Source of the DNA: Atopsyche davidsoni
Taxonomy: Eukaryota; Arthropoda; Insecta; Trichoptera; Hydrobiosidae
NCBI GenBank assembly: GCA_022113835.1
Contig: JAILWY010000024.1
Coordinates: 3,042,501-3,106,500 of the forward strand
Length of the DNA stretch: 64,000 bases
Reading direction: 5' to 3'
The notes under the pieces were generated by a model. The model was not told the DNA's origin and did no database searches. It saw only the letters and a program-made list of their open reading frames with translations. This document shows positions 51,480-63,480 of the stretch, in pieces (position 1 is the stretch's first letter; every line of letters begins with the position of its first letter). Both the position numbers and the translations under genes were made by a program.

Positions 51480-51506
51480 AGTCTGACAAATCGATTGAGC
51501 CGGATG
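51480..51506 (+). other. Putative 27-nt microexon
   Basis: A strong TTTTATTTTAG acceptor and a GATG/GTAATT donor bound 27 bases. Entered in phase 1 it reads ESDKSIEPD and leaves the phase unchanged. An acidic insert of this type is typical of neuronal or muscle microexons, but the parent gene is not recognised. Confidence 0.3.
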
Positions 51507-52299
51507 GTAATTCCATTTTTTTTTTATTGCAGTTTGAAGCAACCTTTTAGTGTTTTGCCATTTTTTTTTTTTCATATTCGTAAATGACTTCGGTTTATAA
51601 CTTTACAAATGCGTTGTCTATGGATTGTTTAATGCATGTCTTTTTATGAAACTTTTGTAGCACTTATATTAATTAAATTTTACACAGTGGTAATCATCCC
51701 ATTTCTAGTTTTAATATGTTTATTATATCGTGACGTTGTTTGTCAAAATTATTGGTAAGTACTTGGAGCATTGACTTCTTTTCGACATTATTATACCTCC
51801 ACCTCCAGTCAATAAAGTTTTGAAGACAATATACCCCTCACCTCCATCTAATTTTTTCTATTGCATCTTCTGCCCCGTGATTATCATATTATCACATCTC
51901 AGTACTCTCTATCTTGCCCCTTTCTCAATTGCTAGAAAAATTTTGTTTGTGAAAATTTTACTTTCTTCAATCTAATTATGAGAAGACGTTTAAGTCATTA
52001 AATATCTTATCGTAACTAGTCTAAAGAACTCCTTGAAAGGCAAAGTATTTCACTGGCTAATTATTGATTGCCCAGATGGCTGATATTGTGGTCTTCATAA
52101 AATGCCATCTATAAATTTGTCCGACATTTGATTGAGGCAGTGTAAGGCAGAGGAGTGTACGAGGTGTTGAGAATCGTTTGGCTTTTCTTGCGCAATGTCC
52201 ATGCTTTGGGGCCAAGTGTGAACATCGACTTGATGAATGCCTGTAAAGCATGATGATCTGTGGATTCTGACACTGGAGGTGTTCATGCAGTTTGGTAAG

Positions 52300-55200
52300 T
52301 ATCTGCCAATATTTGTCATATTTACTGTTGAATATACCAGATATTCATATTGAAAGGACTATCAATGTAAAAGGTATTTATGATTAAATATTCCATGTTT
52401 AGTTCCGTAAGAAAGTAAATAAATAGTTTGTTCTGACTGTTGAATTATATGTTAATGTTTCTAATAATTAAATAAATTAGGTCAGACTGTAGCTTTTTCC
52501 CAGTGTGATTTCCAGTATTTTAATTTTTAATATCAATCGAATACATTGACTGGAAAAAAAATGTTGATCGTGTGTGTCTATTATGAACTTAGTTTTATCG
52601 GATACCAAGTATTTTTACTAAATATTTAGCAATGGTGATATATTTGAAAATCTTTGAGTCGAGTGACGAATTTACATGTCTGATTTACAAAGGTTGACTT
52701 ACGTAAAAATGTGGGTTGCTCTACTAACCAAGTTATCCAAATGGTTATTATAGATCTTATTTAATGATTTTTTAATTCATTCAAATAAAAAATCATACAT
52801 AGGTGACAAACAAAGTGGTCACTCTCATTGTCATCGGTATAAAGCTTTTTCATATTTAGTAAAAATAATTGGTATTTTCTGTATTATATATTAATCGATA
52901 TTCAAAATACTTAATCATGTTTAAAACTTATTAATAATCAGAATCAATAATTGGAAACGTAGCGAGGTTTTTCTACCCTCAAAAGTTAAAAAAAAACGAT
53001 GCCTTAAAAATATACAATATCATTGTCTTTCATGGGTAAATTGTGTACGGCTTCTTCTTCTACCTTGAAAGCTGCTTGCACATGACTACAAACAAACATC
53101 ATTGAGGAAAACGGCAAACTGAACAACTGAATACAAAGAAATATTGACATTTGCGGTCAAAAAATTCACGTGTGTTTTATTCAGTTGCTGGCACTTGTGT
53201 GCGCTGTCCGCCTCGGTAGGTTTGTTTGAAGTAGCTTGCAAGGGCTCTAAAGGTTATAATGATAGTAAGTTTTTATTCTCATCAGAGAGTATCGATATAA
53301 TGTAAAATAAAATAGTAATATTATATTACAGATATCAATCTGAATGTAAACAGTAGGATGAAATAACATTTTATTTAACGGGCGTATCACTGTAGTCAAC
53401 AATCTGGCAGTTGTTTAGTCGTAGCGATAAAACACCTGTAATCGGATAATCACGATAGATCTGTTAGAATTAAACTAGTATTACATTCAGTTAATCATGC
53501 TGAGTGTATTGTGATTCCTAACTATCGTTAATCATTTATTCATGAATGTGATTTGTTAAATGTAAGTCAATGAACACATTATCAATAATGCTTATTACTA
53601 CCATACTAAGTAAGCCAGGTATATTCTTGGTATAATAAAATTATGTTAAATATATTACACTACTATAATAATAACCTTTTGACGGTAATATAGTCATAAA
53701 TATTATATGTCGTCTGACAGTCAAAACTATCTATTGTGATTATTCTTAATAATACATGACTATTATATTATAATAAATATACTAAATGAATTATTAGTAT
53801 CACTATTCCTTCTGCCACATTTATTGTGGTAATCAATTATCAAAGGTCATGTAATCATCTAAGCGTCTTTGCTAATACTTATGAGCAATTCTACTTTCTT
53901 TAATTCATTGAAAACAAATTGTAATTGTTTTTGATTTGGTGCCCCTACAAGTGAATTTGCTATAGATTAGTAAAATGCCGAATCGACGGTAGTCAACTAG
54001 ATCTTAATCGAATCTTGGAGATATATTGAGACAGTCAACCACTAATAATCATTTAGTTATAAATAAGAAGATACGAGAAATTGGATTGTACAATTTCAAA
54101 TGATTAGGAGTCATTCATGATTGATCTATCGCCGCAGTCAAATGATTGACAGTCGTTAAGGTTTTCATAAAACACTTGTAGTTTGCAAATGTCAGATAGT
54201 TGGCTATTTTGTAAGTCTGTTAAGTGTTACCTTAGAGGTGTAATAAATATTTAGACGTAAGTGCGTCCAGTTGTAAATGTAATAGTTAAGATTACATATT
54301 TGTATTACCAAAGCCATTTACATAGTATAAAATCAGCGTATCCACATAAAGAGATTTAATTCATTGTTTATCTTAGAATTAAATCGATGACAACAATTTA
54401 ATTGAAAAATCTTTTAAAAAAAGCAATTTCTTTCATGATTGCAATAACACGTATTTACGGTGAAATCTCATGGCTCCTACGCTTTATGAAACACCATACA
54501 TTTATATCAATGTTTACTTAAATTATTAAGCCGCAGTGGCCGTTTGTCAAATATTTATAAGTTTATGCTGAAATAAAAAAAACCCTAATAATGCACTTTA
54601 TTACAAAAGTATGCCTTACAGATTTTATTGATAAACTCCATATAAAAAATTAAGGTCGCAATAATTGTTTAAATTTAATTTTTTAAGGTTGTATGTCATT
54701 TCTATATGGCTTTGGTAATGCTGATTAAGAAGTCAAATGCTAAGGAACGACCACTCCCCATTAGGAAAGGTTCTTATGATTTTATATAAGTCATAAGATG
54801 TAAGGTGCAGATATAAGTAGATGGGTGCACAATCCTCGATTGTCAGTGATTATAAAACAACCAACAATAATGAAATAATACAATTAGAAATTTACGGCTG
54901 TTGTGCAATCAAAGTGAAAATAGGTTGGACATTCAAATCTCCGAACCAGTAAAATTTGACTTAAACGTGCCCATCCATGATTTAAAAGGTAGATTATTGT
55001 AACAGTCAATTTTTACGTATTTGGTTAATCTTATAAGATTCCCAACGTTATGAGCAAAACATGCACTATATCAATTCCATTAAAATTATACATTGTAATT
55101 GATTTACGTAAATGAATCCTTTTCTCATGAATGATTATACTTTTTTTTTTGAAATGTCCAATTGAGTTTCACTATTGATGTTTCCATGTTAGTAATAAAA

Positions 55201-57280
55201 ATATATTTGTAGTATCTCTTTTGTATTTTATTTACAACGAGTTGTTTATTTATTTTAATGTGTTAAATTTAAGAATTTAGGTTACTTGTCAATTTGTTAG
55301 TCGATATTCCTACCAATGTTATGAAATCAATTTCATTTGAAGATAAAACTACTTCTGTATGTAAGAAGCAACCATATAGTATTTGATATTTATAAAAGTT
55401 AAGATGTATAAAGTACTTTTCATTTTGTCTCATCCTGTAAAACCTTCAAATCAGACTCAATCCGTTTTATGAATTTTCCCGATTGTAACAAGCAGTGTGC
55501 GTAGGAAATAAAGTCATATTTTGTTCATCCAAGGTGTTCTTTGAAAAAATTTGCGACATCCATATTACCTACTGATTTACAATATATAATATCGTTGCTT
55601 TGTAATGCTAGTTTTTTTCGACAAATCAGTACCCTTTTTATTTATGTAAATCATATATACTTGTTGTGATGATTTATTTTAACAGATGGTTTTTATGGAA
55701 GTTTATAAATGAGGTAGTAAAAATTAATTGACAGACCAAAGCTTGAAATACAGCAAACAAATTTTAGTTTGATATTTTCTGAGACAATAATGGCTGAAAA
55801 ATTTCAATTTCTCGAACTCGACTTTACGGTCATATACGACAGAACAGTTTTTTGATTTCAGGTAGACTTGAGTAGAAGTTGAGGTAACATTGACGATTAT
55901 CATTACTAACAATATTAAAGGTTTACTCGTCTCAAATATGATTTATCGCATCGTTGATAGTATTTTCTCTTATGGTTTTGAAAGTAATACCTTTGTGACT
56001 TGTGGTTAAACGGTTGGGGAAGCGATTTATGGGCTGGATCATTTCAGAGCAGTGTGTCGGACGCAGCAGGTGCTCGTCATGTTTTTCATCCTCCAACGGT
56101 GAAGTGTAAAGCCTCTTTTGATCTTTATATAAATACAGACCGTTTTGTCTGCTGTTAAATTATTATATAATATGAAATGTTAATTACTTCTGTGTTTTAC
56201 TAATCAGTGTGTATACTTAAATTTTGTTCCCTTAAGGCCTATTAAATTTGTAATAAGTTTAATATTTTTATTTATAAATATAAATGTATTAAATGTACCT
56301 TCTCACATTATCAACTTGTTTTATTTTTTTGAATTAAAATTTAATTTATATTGCGGTGACCTCAAAACATTGACTGCAGTTGATTTCAAAGTTGAGCATT
56401 CAGCTCTGAGCATTTCAATTGCTTCATTGAATATTTAATCACAGAAAGGCTTTCAGGAAGACTATGAGTTAACACTAAGTTAAGTGCTTATAAGTAAATT
56501 TTGACATGTAGCAAAACTATACAAAGAAGGATAGAAGAAAAATGCAAGAGTATATGTTATGTATTCAAAAAAACTCAATATGCCTAGGGTACTGAAATTT
56601 TTCTCCAAGTAATTTAAAACAACCTGAGTTTTTATCTTTATCTCAGCTTGATGTTGCTTTTTATAGTTTTATAAACAAGAAGTAATTTGTCAGACTTCAA
56701 CAGGTAATCCATAACAAATTAAAATATCATGGCAAAAATAATGTAAAAAGTATAATAACACTTACATTTCATAAATATTATTTATTTACTCATTAAAAAT
56801 AAAAATAGCCAGCACTGCTCCATAAAATATTTATGTGGGTTAAAAGCATATTTCTTTTGACTCATTCCTGTAAGGTAGTCAGTATTATTGTCAAACTGGT
56901 AAGATTACTTCGTAGGCTATTTGTTATTATTTGCTTTACATCATGGCATTCATATTAAATTTACTGAAATGGTTTAAATTAACAATAGCGTTTAATAGGA
57001 AATCATGAACACATAATGCTCTAAGAAAGATGTTCTTTACATATAATCTCTGATATATACTGATCATACAAATGTAAAATTTTTGAAATATGAAATGACA
57101 GTTAAAGCACGATACAACCAATTTATTTAATTGTCTATGGATAAATATTTTACTTATTAATTAATCTAAAATTGCTATTCTGAATAATAAAAAAAACGAT
57201 TTCACAATAAATAAAAATTTTGAAATAAATTTGATTTACATGAATCTTTTCAAAGACGAATTTTTGTTTTTAATACAAAT
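52300..57280. other. Gene-poor A+T-rich DNA
   Basis: Apart from the putative leader exon near 53.2 kb, I see no coding exon, RNA gene or clear repeat. Confidence 0.5.
53167..53215 (+). promoter_or_regulatory. Putative promoter with initiator and short noncoding first exon
   Basis: CACGTG at 53168-53173 is followed by ATTCAGTTGC (initiator TCAGTT at 53181) and, 35 bases later, a strong CTCG/GTAGGT donor. The block is GC-rich within A+T-rich DNA. No ATG lies in it, so it would be a noncoding leader exon for a gene to the right. Confidence 0.35.
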
Positions 57281-57372
57281 GCTTGCAAAATTCGTTAGAT
57301 TTTAAAACTCATTTTGTCTTTGGTTTGGTTATGGTCGGATTTCGGCGGACGCTCACGTCCCATAGAGACTGC

Positions 57373-57664
57373 TCAGTTTTTCGAAAGCGAAATTCGGGGA
57401 AAACAACTGTCCTGTGTAGTAATATCATAAAAATAAATTATGTTTGTGTTGTTCACGTTGTGTTAAAGTGTAAAATCTGAAAGTGCAGTGTTGTGCCCGA
57501 GTGCGTGCTGAATCTCAGATTCTAAATATGGATTTTTGTGGAGTTGTTTGTTTCGGGAAATTCATTGATGTAACGAAATAGTGAATTCCACCAAAATGGA
57601 CGAGGTCGCGGATGTGCAATTGCCCAGCGCGGCTTCGGCCGATCCACCGCCAAATCACGGTACA
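57373..57664 (+). CDS. Putative first coding exon, 22-23 codons, of a gene continuing rightward
   Basis: The ATG at 57596-57598 has a good context (CCAAAATGG) and opens MDEVADVQLPSAASADPPPNHG. Two overlapping donors follow: G/GTACAG (exon end 57659, phase 1) and ACA/GTAAGC (exon end 57664, phase 0). Upstream sequence is GC-elevated and includes GCTCAGTTTT, an initiator-like motif at 57373, giving a leader of about 220 bases with in-frame stops. No second exon could be tied to it within the window. The short Ala/Pro-rich N-terminus is not diagnostic and I do not recognise the gene. Confidence 0.45.
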
Positions 57665-60600
57665 GTAAGCCTTTATGATCTCTAAATAAAACTCTATACT
57701 TAAGCTTAGGTCAAAGATACAGCCACATACCGCGCTATTGCATCTCGATCCTCCCGTCCCAGTTTCTTCAGTGTCAATGTCATATTTTTTTAAACGGTCT
57801 CTGCCTATAATTATATGCAACTGCCGTATGTTAAAAGTGATTTCGTTATATTTTAACGATTTCAAACATCATTTACACCAATATTTATCGCAATGCATCT
57901 TCTAAACGGCGAGTTCATGACTTTAAAAAGTTTAAAAGTTGCAAGGTTTCTTGGCTTGTCAGGATCGTAGTAATTTAACGGATTACTTATTGTGAGGTTA
58001 AGATTTAGACAGAAAGTAAATAATGAATCATATTGTACCTGTCTAAATATATGAATATTTAAAAATATTTTATGCTTAAATTTTATTTGATGTAATTTTG
58101 TAATTAGCGTGAGAATGGAGTTCAGATAATTTTGTTCTGATTGACTTACGAGGCTATTGCTTTATTTAAGCATCTCAAACCGTATAATATCAAATGAAAA
58201 TATATCATAATTTACAATTTAAACTTACGTCATTTATTAAATGTTCAAGCTTTCAGCCCTCACTTGTCAAAAAAATTCCGCCAAATGGTTATTCTAAGAA
58301 TATTTATTGCGTTTTAGAGTTAACTTTTATTTAAAAGTGTAAACGGAAATTTAAAACAAAATACCTACAAATTGATAAAATCTCTTGTCATATTCTTTGA
58401 GGTTAAGACTCCTCTGCTGGCTGTCACCAAAATATCCCACCAAAATATACTATGTCTTTGTATCATGACTCATTTTAAGTATCTCGTCAACCCTACAGAT
58501 TTATATTTGTTCTGTATGTATAAAAATGTTTTTCGAAGCTTAAAGCAGTAAGAGATTGAAGAATATGTTCTAATGCTCAGTACAACCACCTGTTGATTTA
58601 GATGTTTTGCTTGTAATTTTTTACTTGAAGTTTTTGGTTTCTTTGGGTTCAGATTTGCCTTCGTTGTGATGTTCAATGCTAAATTTACACTTTAATCATT
58701 GCCGATAGTTTTTTTTTTAATATCATATCTGACTTATCTTGTCAAATTGTTCATGAGCTTATAAAAACAACGCTAGTTCATATCTGCTTTGAAAATGAAT
58801 CAACAGTAAATTAAAATACAGTTCTTACGTTTTTATTTTACACATTTGTAAAATAAAGTACTCCGCAAAGCTATAAACAAGGTCTTGCGTAAACATCATA
58901 GAAATGTTTATAAGATAATGGTGTATAAACCACTTTGAGCTTCGCTATAAAACTGTTATGCGTTCATTTGTGTTTGCTTTTTAATATTTTAATTTAGGTA
59001 GTCTATGCACATTTATCTGGGAGCTGGACGGTCCCAACAGTGCTCATTGAGACCTGCCAGATTTATCAAAGTCATTGTGCAACTTATAGAATTGGTGACA
59101 GCTGTGATAAATCTTAGTTATGAAGTAATCTCGTTATAATTAAACCATGCTATCAATCAATCTTAAAAACCAGCGCTCCGTACAAATATGTCCTTATAAT
59201 TAATTTATTTTAATTTTTAAAATATATTTATTGCACATAGTAAATTATATTATACAAGTAACTTAACAAGTACACATTGATCTTAAAAAATAGCAGTCAG
59301 CTAATTTTCTCATTCCAGCATCATTATGTTTTTAAAAGAAAGTAAGTAGATACTAGAGACTTATACCAGTTGCATTAATGTACCAACTATCATTTTGTAT
59401 TATTTTTACTTTCAAACTGTGAGATTTTCAGCGGTAACATTGTTTTTGTATTATTTTTAGACCTTTTTTAATTGCACATTGTTTCCATTATGAAACAGTT
59501 ATATGATTAACCGCCTGTATTTTAATAGCTATAAGCAATCCAATTTGAACCATTTAATATTAGATTGCATTACGTTAATATGGCCAGTTTGAGAAATGAG
59601 TTTTAATTGCTCACATTTACCATAAATAGGAATGCTTAATACGTGAGAGTAGTCACAGTATTTCAATTGTATTTTTTTTACCTTAAGTTTTTTCTGCACA
59701 TCGCATTCCTTTGCATCGTTTGTGTTTTTTTACCTGTGTTATCGGTTCAATTTTAATACTCCAACAGGTAAATCATTTTTCCTGTTTGTTTTGTTAAAAA
59801 TATTTACACTATATTTTACATATTGATTGAACTCCTATTCAAAGTAAAAATATGAAATATTATAATGCTTATCTTTATTGTCACCCTCTACCGAAATCGA
59901 TAACCAGTTAACTGTTCAATTTCGTTTTAACGATTTGCTCATAATAATGGAGAGTTTGAAGTAACAGGTTGTACCTAATGTGTAAATAATTATTTCTAAC
60001 TTTGCCTTTTTGTAGATTTAATATATTAAGCGTGAAGTTGGTAAATGTACAAGGTGATCAGAAATAGTGTAAATAAACACTTCACAGATGCTGTGCAATG
60101 AGATGTGACATTCTGTGGTGGTCACCTTGTACTCTGTTTTGAATAATTATGTCATAATGATTGTCTGCTATAATACAGGTAGAAGGTTACGCTTACCTGT
60201 ATTACATATGATATGACTGTAAAAAAAAAATCAATTTATCTTTATTGAATTATAATTACATAAGCAGGTAATTTTTATTAGATTTTATAATAATTTATAA
60301 AAGAAAGTTTGCACTGACACACGAGGTGATGCCATTAAAATTTCAATAACACCTGTTTGGGATTGACTTGTCGGTCAACTCTCCGTTGAGAATAGTTTTA
60401 CAACTGAGTCAAGCTATGCAAAAAGTGATGCATTATATTCAATTTTAGTCAGTTTTTATGTTGTATGTTTCTCTGGTTTGCTTTTGATTGGGCGAATTCT
60501 GACTGCCTTTTTATTTTAAGCAACAAAAATTGGTACAAATGTACATTTACACGTGATTTAAGACATAAGTTATAATAATACTTATTTAATATGTTAATAA

Positions 60601-60823
60601 AACCTATTTTTTGTGCTACCAGGCAACTGTTCCAACGCTGTGTTGGAAAAAAAATTTGAAGGATTTTTCTCGTAATTTACAATTACTTAATTTATTCAAA
60701 AAAACTATATTCATAAAATTATATTATATTTATCTTACTGCATTGGACATGCATTCGGGATAAACTGCATGCCCGCATCCGAAATCAGTTTCGCGCGACT
60801 GGCTCATTGCAGGCTATATTTAC

Positions 60824-60913
60824 CTGTGCCTTGATTGTTTGCGTTGCAATTATAGCGGCCTCATGTCGTCCGTGTGCCAAAGCCATTGCCGATAACCCTT
60901 TGCAGGACCCAGG
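60824..60913 (-). other. Possible minus-strand exon with weak ankyrin-like sequence
   Basis: On the minus strand an AAAAG acceptor at 60915-60914 is followed by 30 open codons ending at a strong CAG/GTAAAT donor. The reading includes KGLSAMALAHGRHEAAIIAT, faintly like an ankyrin helix pair. The plus strand is also open here. It may be a captured fragment. Confidence 0.2.
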
Positions 60914-61391
60914 CTTTTCAATATTTACTAATATGTATTATTAGATTTTTACAATGTCACATCTTGTAGATCTCAGAAATTGGGTTAGACTAGGTTATTT
61001 GACGGTCGAATCCATGAAACTCAAGTAACTCTTTCAGTATTTACAACACATGTTTATTTTTTGCTGAAATTACATGTAAACATATCTAATAACTGTGTTG
61101 AAATACCGGCGTTCATAAAGATTATCGTTTCCGGTTGAATTTTCAACCGAAGCGAGCTTCCGTCTTATTCAAAGTCGCTCACTAAATCGCATCTATGCTT
61201 GATTTAATGACTTCACGATCTTCGTGTCTTATGCCTGTAGATCTGTAATAGATAGACCGCTCCGCAGTCAACTAATTAGCGCAGTTGCTCACCGGAGACG
61301 GTGTCCAAGCAAGCATGTTTTAATAATTGGATTTGGGTTCTTTTTCTTGCTCATATTTTCTGTGGTTTCCGTTCAAAGAGACAACTTGAAA

Positions 61392-61456
61392 ATGCCGGAT
61401 ACGGAGCCAGCTTGCTGTGACGCAGTTGCCTCGAATCATTTCAAACAGCTTGCAGA
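61392..61456 (+). other. Putative alternative first coding exon
   Basis: ATG at 61392 (context GAAAATGCC) opens MPDTEPACCDAVASNHFKQL and runs into CAGA/GTAAGG, a strong donor leaving phase 2. Unspliced, the frame stops three bases later, so an exon boundary is only inferred. No homologue recognised. Confidence 0.25.
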
Positions 61457-61800
61457 GTAAGGTGGTTAATAGCAGTGGCGCACTTTACGTGCAATGCTTA
61501 CTAGCATATCTCAACTTATATTCTGCTAAAATACAGCAGCAAAGGTATCCATTTGGTATTTGTGCAAAATAATGGTCTCTGTCTTGTATGACGCTTGAAG
61601 GTCAGGACCAGAAATGTGATTCTAGGAGCACAGGAAACATTCGGAAGGTCCATGACGAAGAACAATCCTGGTGCATGTTCCACCTTAAATAGACTGATGG
61701 GGGAATACTCAAAGGACGGCCGGCGTCCCGTTCAGGTTAACTGGTGACACGTCCCTTATCTGGGAGCGACCGTGCTATCTAACCTACAGCAGCTACGCAT

Positions 61801-61904
61801 AGCTGCCTACACACGCTGCATCACAGCCGAATGATAACTAGCCAATAGCGTCCTCTCTACTTACCGTTCGGTTATTGGTAATGCTGCAGCATGTTTAGGC
61901 AGCT
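61801..61904. mobile_element. MITE copy C (best inverted repeats)
   Basis: AGCTGCCTACACACGCTGCA at the left matches the complement of the right end at 18 of 20 positions. The core reads AACTAGCCAATAGCGTCC, then CGTTCGGTTATTGG. 104 bp. Confidence 0.7.
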
Positions 61905-62316
61905 CAAAACCCGCTCCGGAAGAATTTTTGTTTCTAGCAAACCGCGAATAACTGATTCGAGTGATATCATAATTCTTATGAAGACGCTAAGACGATAAAG
62001 TGCTTTGATCTCACAGGTCAAATCATTCGCGCGAAAATATTGCCGACAGGGTTATTTTGGCCGTTATTAACTTTTGGAGTATATTTATCTGTCATACCGA
62101 GTAAATGTGGCGTAGAGTTATGTTTTATCCCTTGTTAAGTCTTAGCCGGCCCCCCTCAGTCCTGCCCGCGCAGGTGGAGCGAGACAGGTGTGCGAGGGCG
62201 GGGACTCGAGCGCCTGTTTGCTCATGGGGTGATAAGGGAGCGAGGGTGCACTCCGTTGCCGGGCATAGAAACTTGAACTTCCCCGGTACTTTGTCGTCAT
62301 CTTCTGGACATTGAAT

Positions 62317-62376
62317 ATGGAGGGTAACAGCATAAACCAGTCTTTCGTGGATCGTATTGTCATGCTGCGAAGGAAG
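62317..62376 (+). other. Putative first coding exon (20 codons)
   Basis: ATG at 62317 reads MEGNSINQSFVDRIVMLRRK and ends exactly at AAG/GTAAGG, phase 0. An in-frame TAG at 62266 supports the start. The preceding 150 bases (62150-62270) are strongly GC-rich with a CCCCTCAGTCC initiator-like motif, as expected of a promoter and leader. Likely an alternative N-terminus for a gene to the right. Confidence 0.35.
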
Positions 62377-63127
62377 GTAAGGAACTGGATAATAATTATA
62401 CAAAAGTCAATGACGAACGCGAATGCCGGTAACGCGATCACACCATGGCGTCTCGCGTTTCCACGGGATCTCAGTGTCACGGCTTGCGGGTCCCTCGTCA
62501 TCCGTCACTGCACTCCTCAGCCACCAGCCTCCGCGTCATCACGCGACCAAATTACATTCGAACAATCGAGAAATTGAAGCCTACCTTGGCAGCTGGGTAA
62601 TAACACACGACCAGACAATTGATCAAGAGATTGCTTTCGCCTTCCGAGGACTTCTTTCGGACTGACCTTGAAAGGCAGGAGTAAGTAAGTTTAAAAAAAT
62701 GTATGAGCTTCTTCAAGTTTTTGAAACTCCGACGTTTCGGTTCCAGTACGGGAAACTTGGAGCGCACTCAATATTTTCGGCACAGAGTACGTGGTGGAAT
62801 TCCATTATAAAAAACATATTTTTAGTAATCATTTTTATTTAGTGACTTCAAGCAGAGTGAGGTTTTGTAGACTGTTTACACACGAGCGAATCATGAAGTG
62901 TTAGGAGAGAGAGCCAATGATTGTCAGAAGCAATTTAAATGGTCCCCGAGTCCTGATTCTACACACTTGCCATTTTAAACGATTCTATACAATGCAAATG
63001 AATTTATGTATTTGGAAGTGATTTTATTTTTCATAATAATTATGTATGTACCAGCGTTATGTCATATCTACTAAGCTATCCTTTGCAATATATAATATTA
63101 CGATATTGTATTATTATAGAAGATTCT

Positions 63128-63250
63128 TTAGCAGTCTACACACGCAGCAACACAATAGCCAATAGAGTACTCTTATTTTGGGCGTTTTTTTTTTTGTTTT
63201 TTTTTGTTTCTTACTATCGTTCGGTTGTTACGCGACGCGTGTAGGCAACT
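63128..63250. mobile_element. MITE copy D
   Basis: Left AGCAGTCTACACACGCAGC, core ATAGCCAATAGAG, right CGCGTGTAGGCAACT. A T-rich expansion lies at 63186-63210. CTTT flanks both ends. Confidence 0.6.
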
Positions 63251-63320
63251 CTTTTGTCGGGTGTGTCGTCAAATCATTTGACAAATACCGAGTTAAGTAA
63301 CGTGTAGTAAGACAATGCGC

Positions 63321-63480
63321 TATATATAGAGGCGGCGCGAATCACTCCAGTGGAGGGCCTTGGGCTCCCTTATCGCCGCGTGTGCCGAGTCAACAGACCA
63401 GGCAGAGGCGAGGATATCGCATAGTCAAACACCCGGCCTCGTCAGCATCAGCCCGACAGGTCCGTCTGTGGGGGCCAGGC
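63321..63480 (+). promoter_or_regulatory. Putative TATA promoter and noncoding exon
   Basis: TATATATAGAGGCGGCG begins at 63321. A start site about 30 bases on (near CTCCAGTGG, 63346-63354) is followed by GC-rich sequence and a GACAG/GTCCGT donor-like site near 63460. No coding start is evident. Confidence 0.3.

Noticed and set aside
62125..62501. Long minus-strand frames over the 62.2-kb GC-rich block
   Set aside because: No splice or start support and low protein-like character; composition alone explains them.
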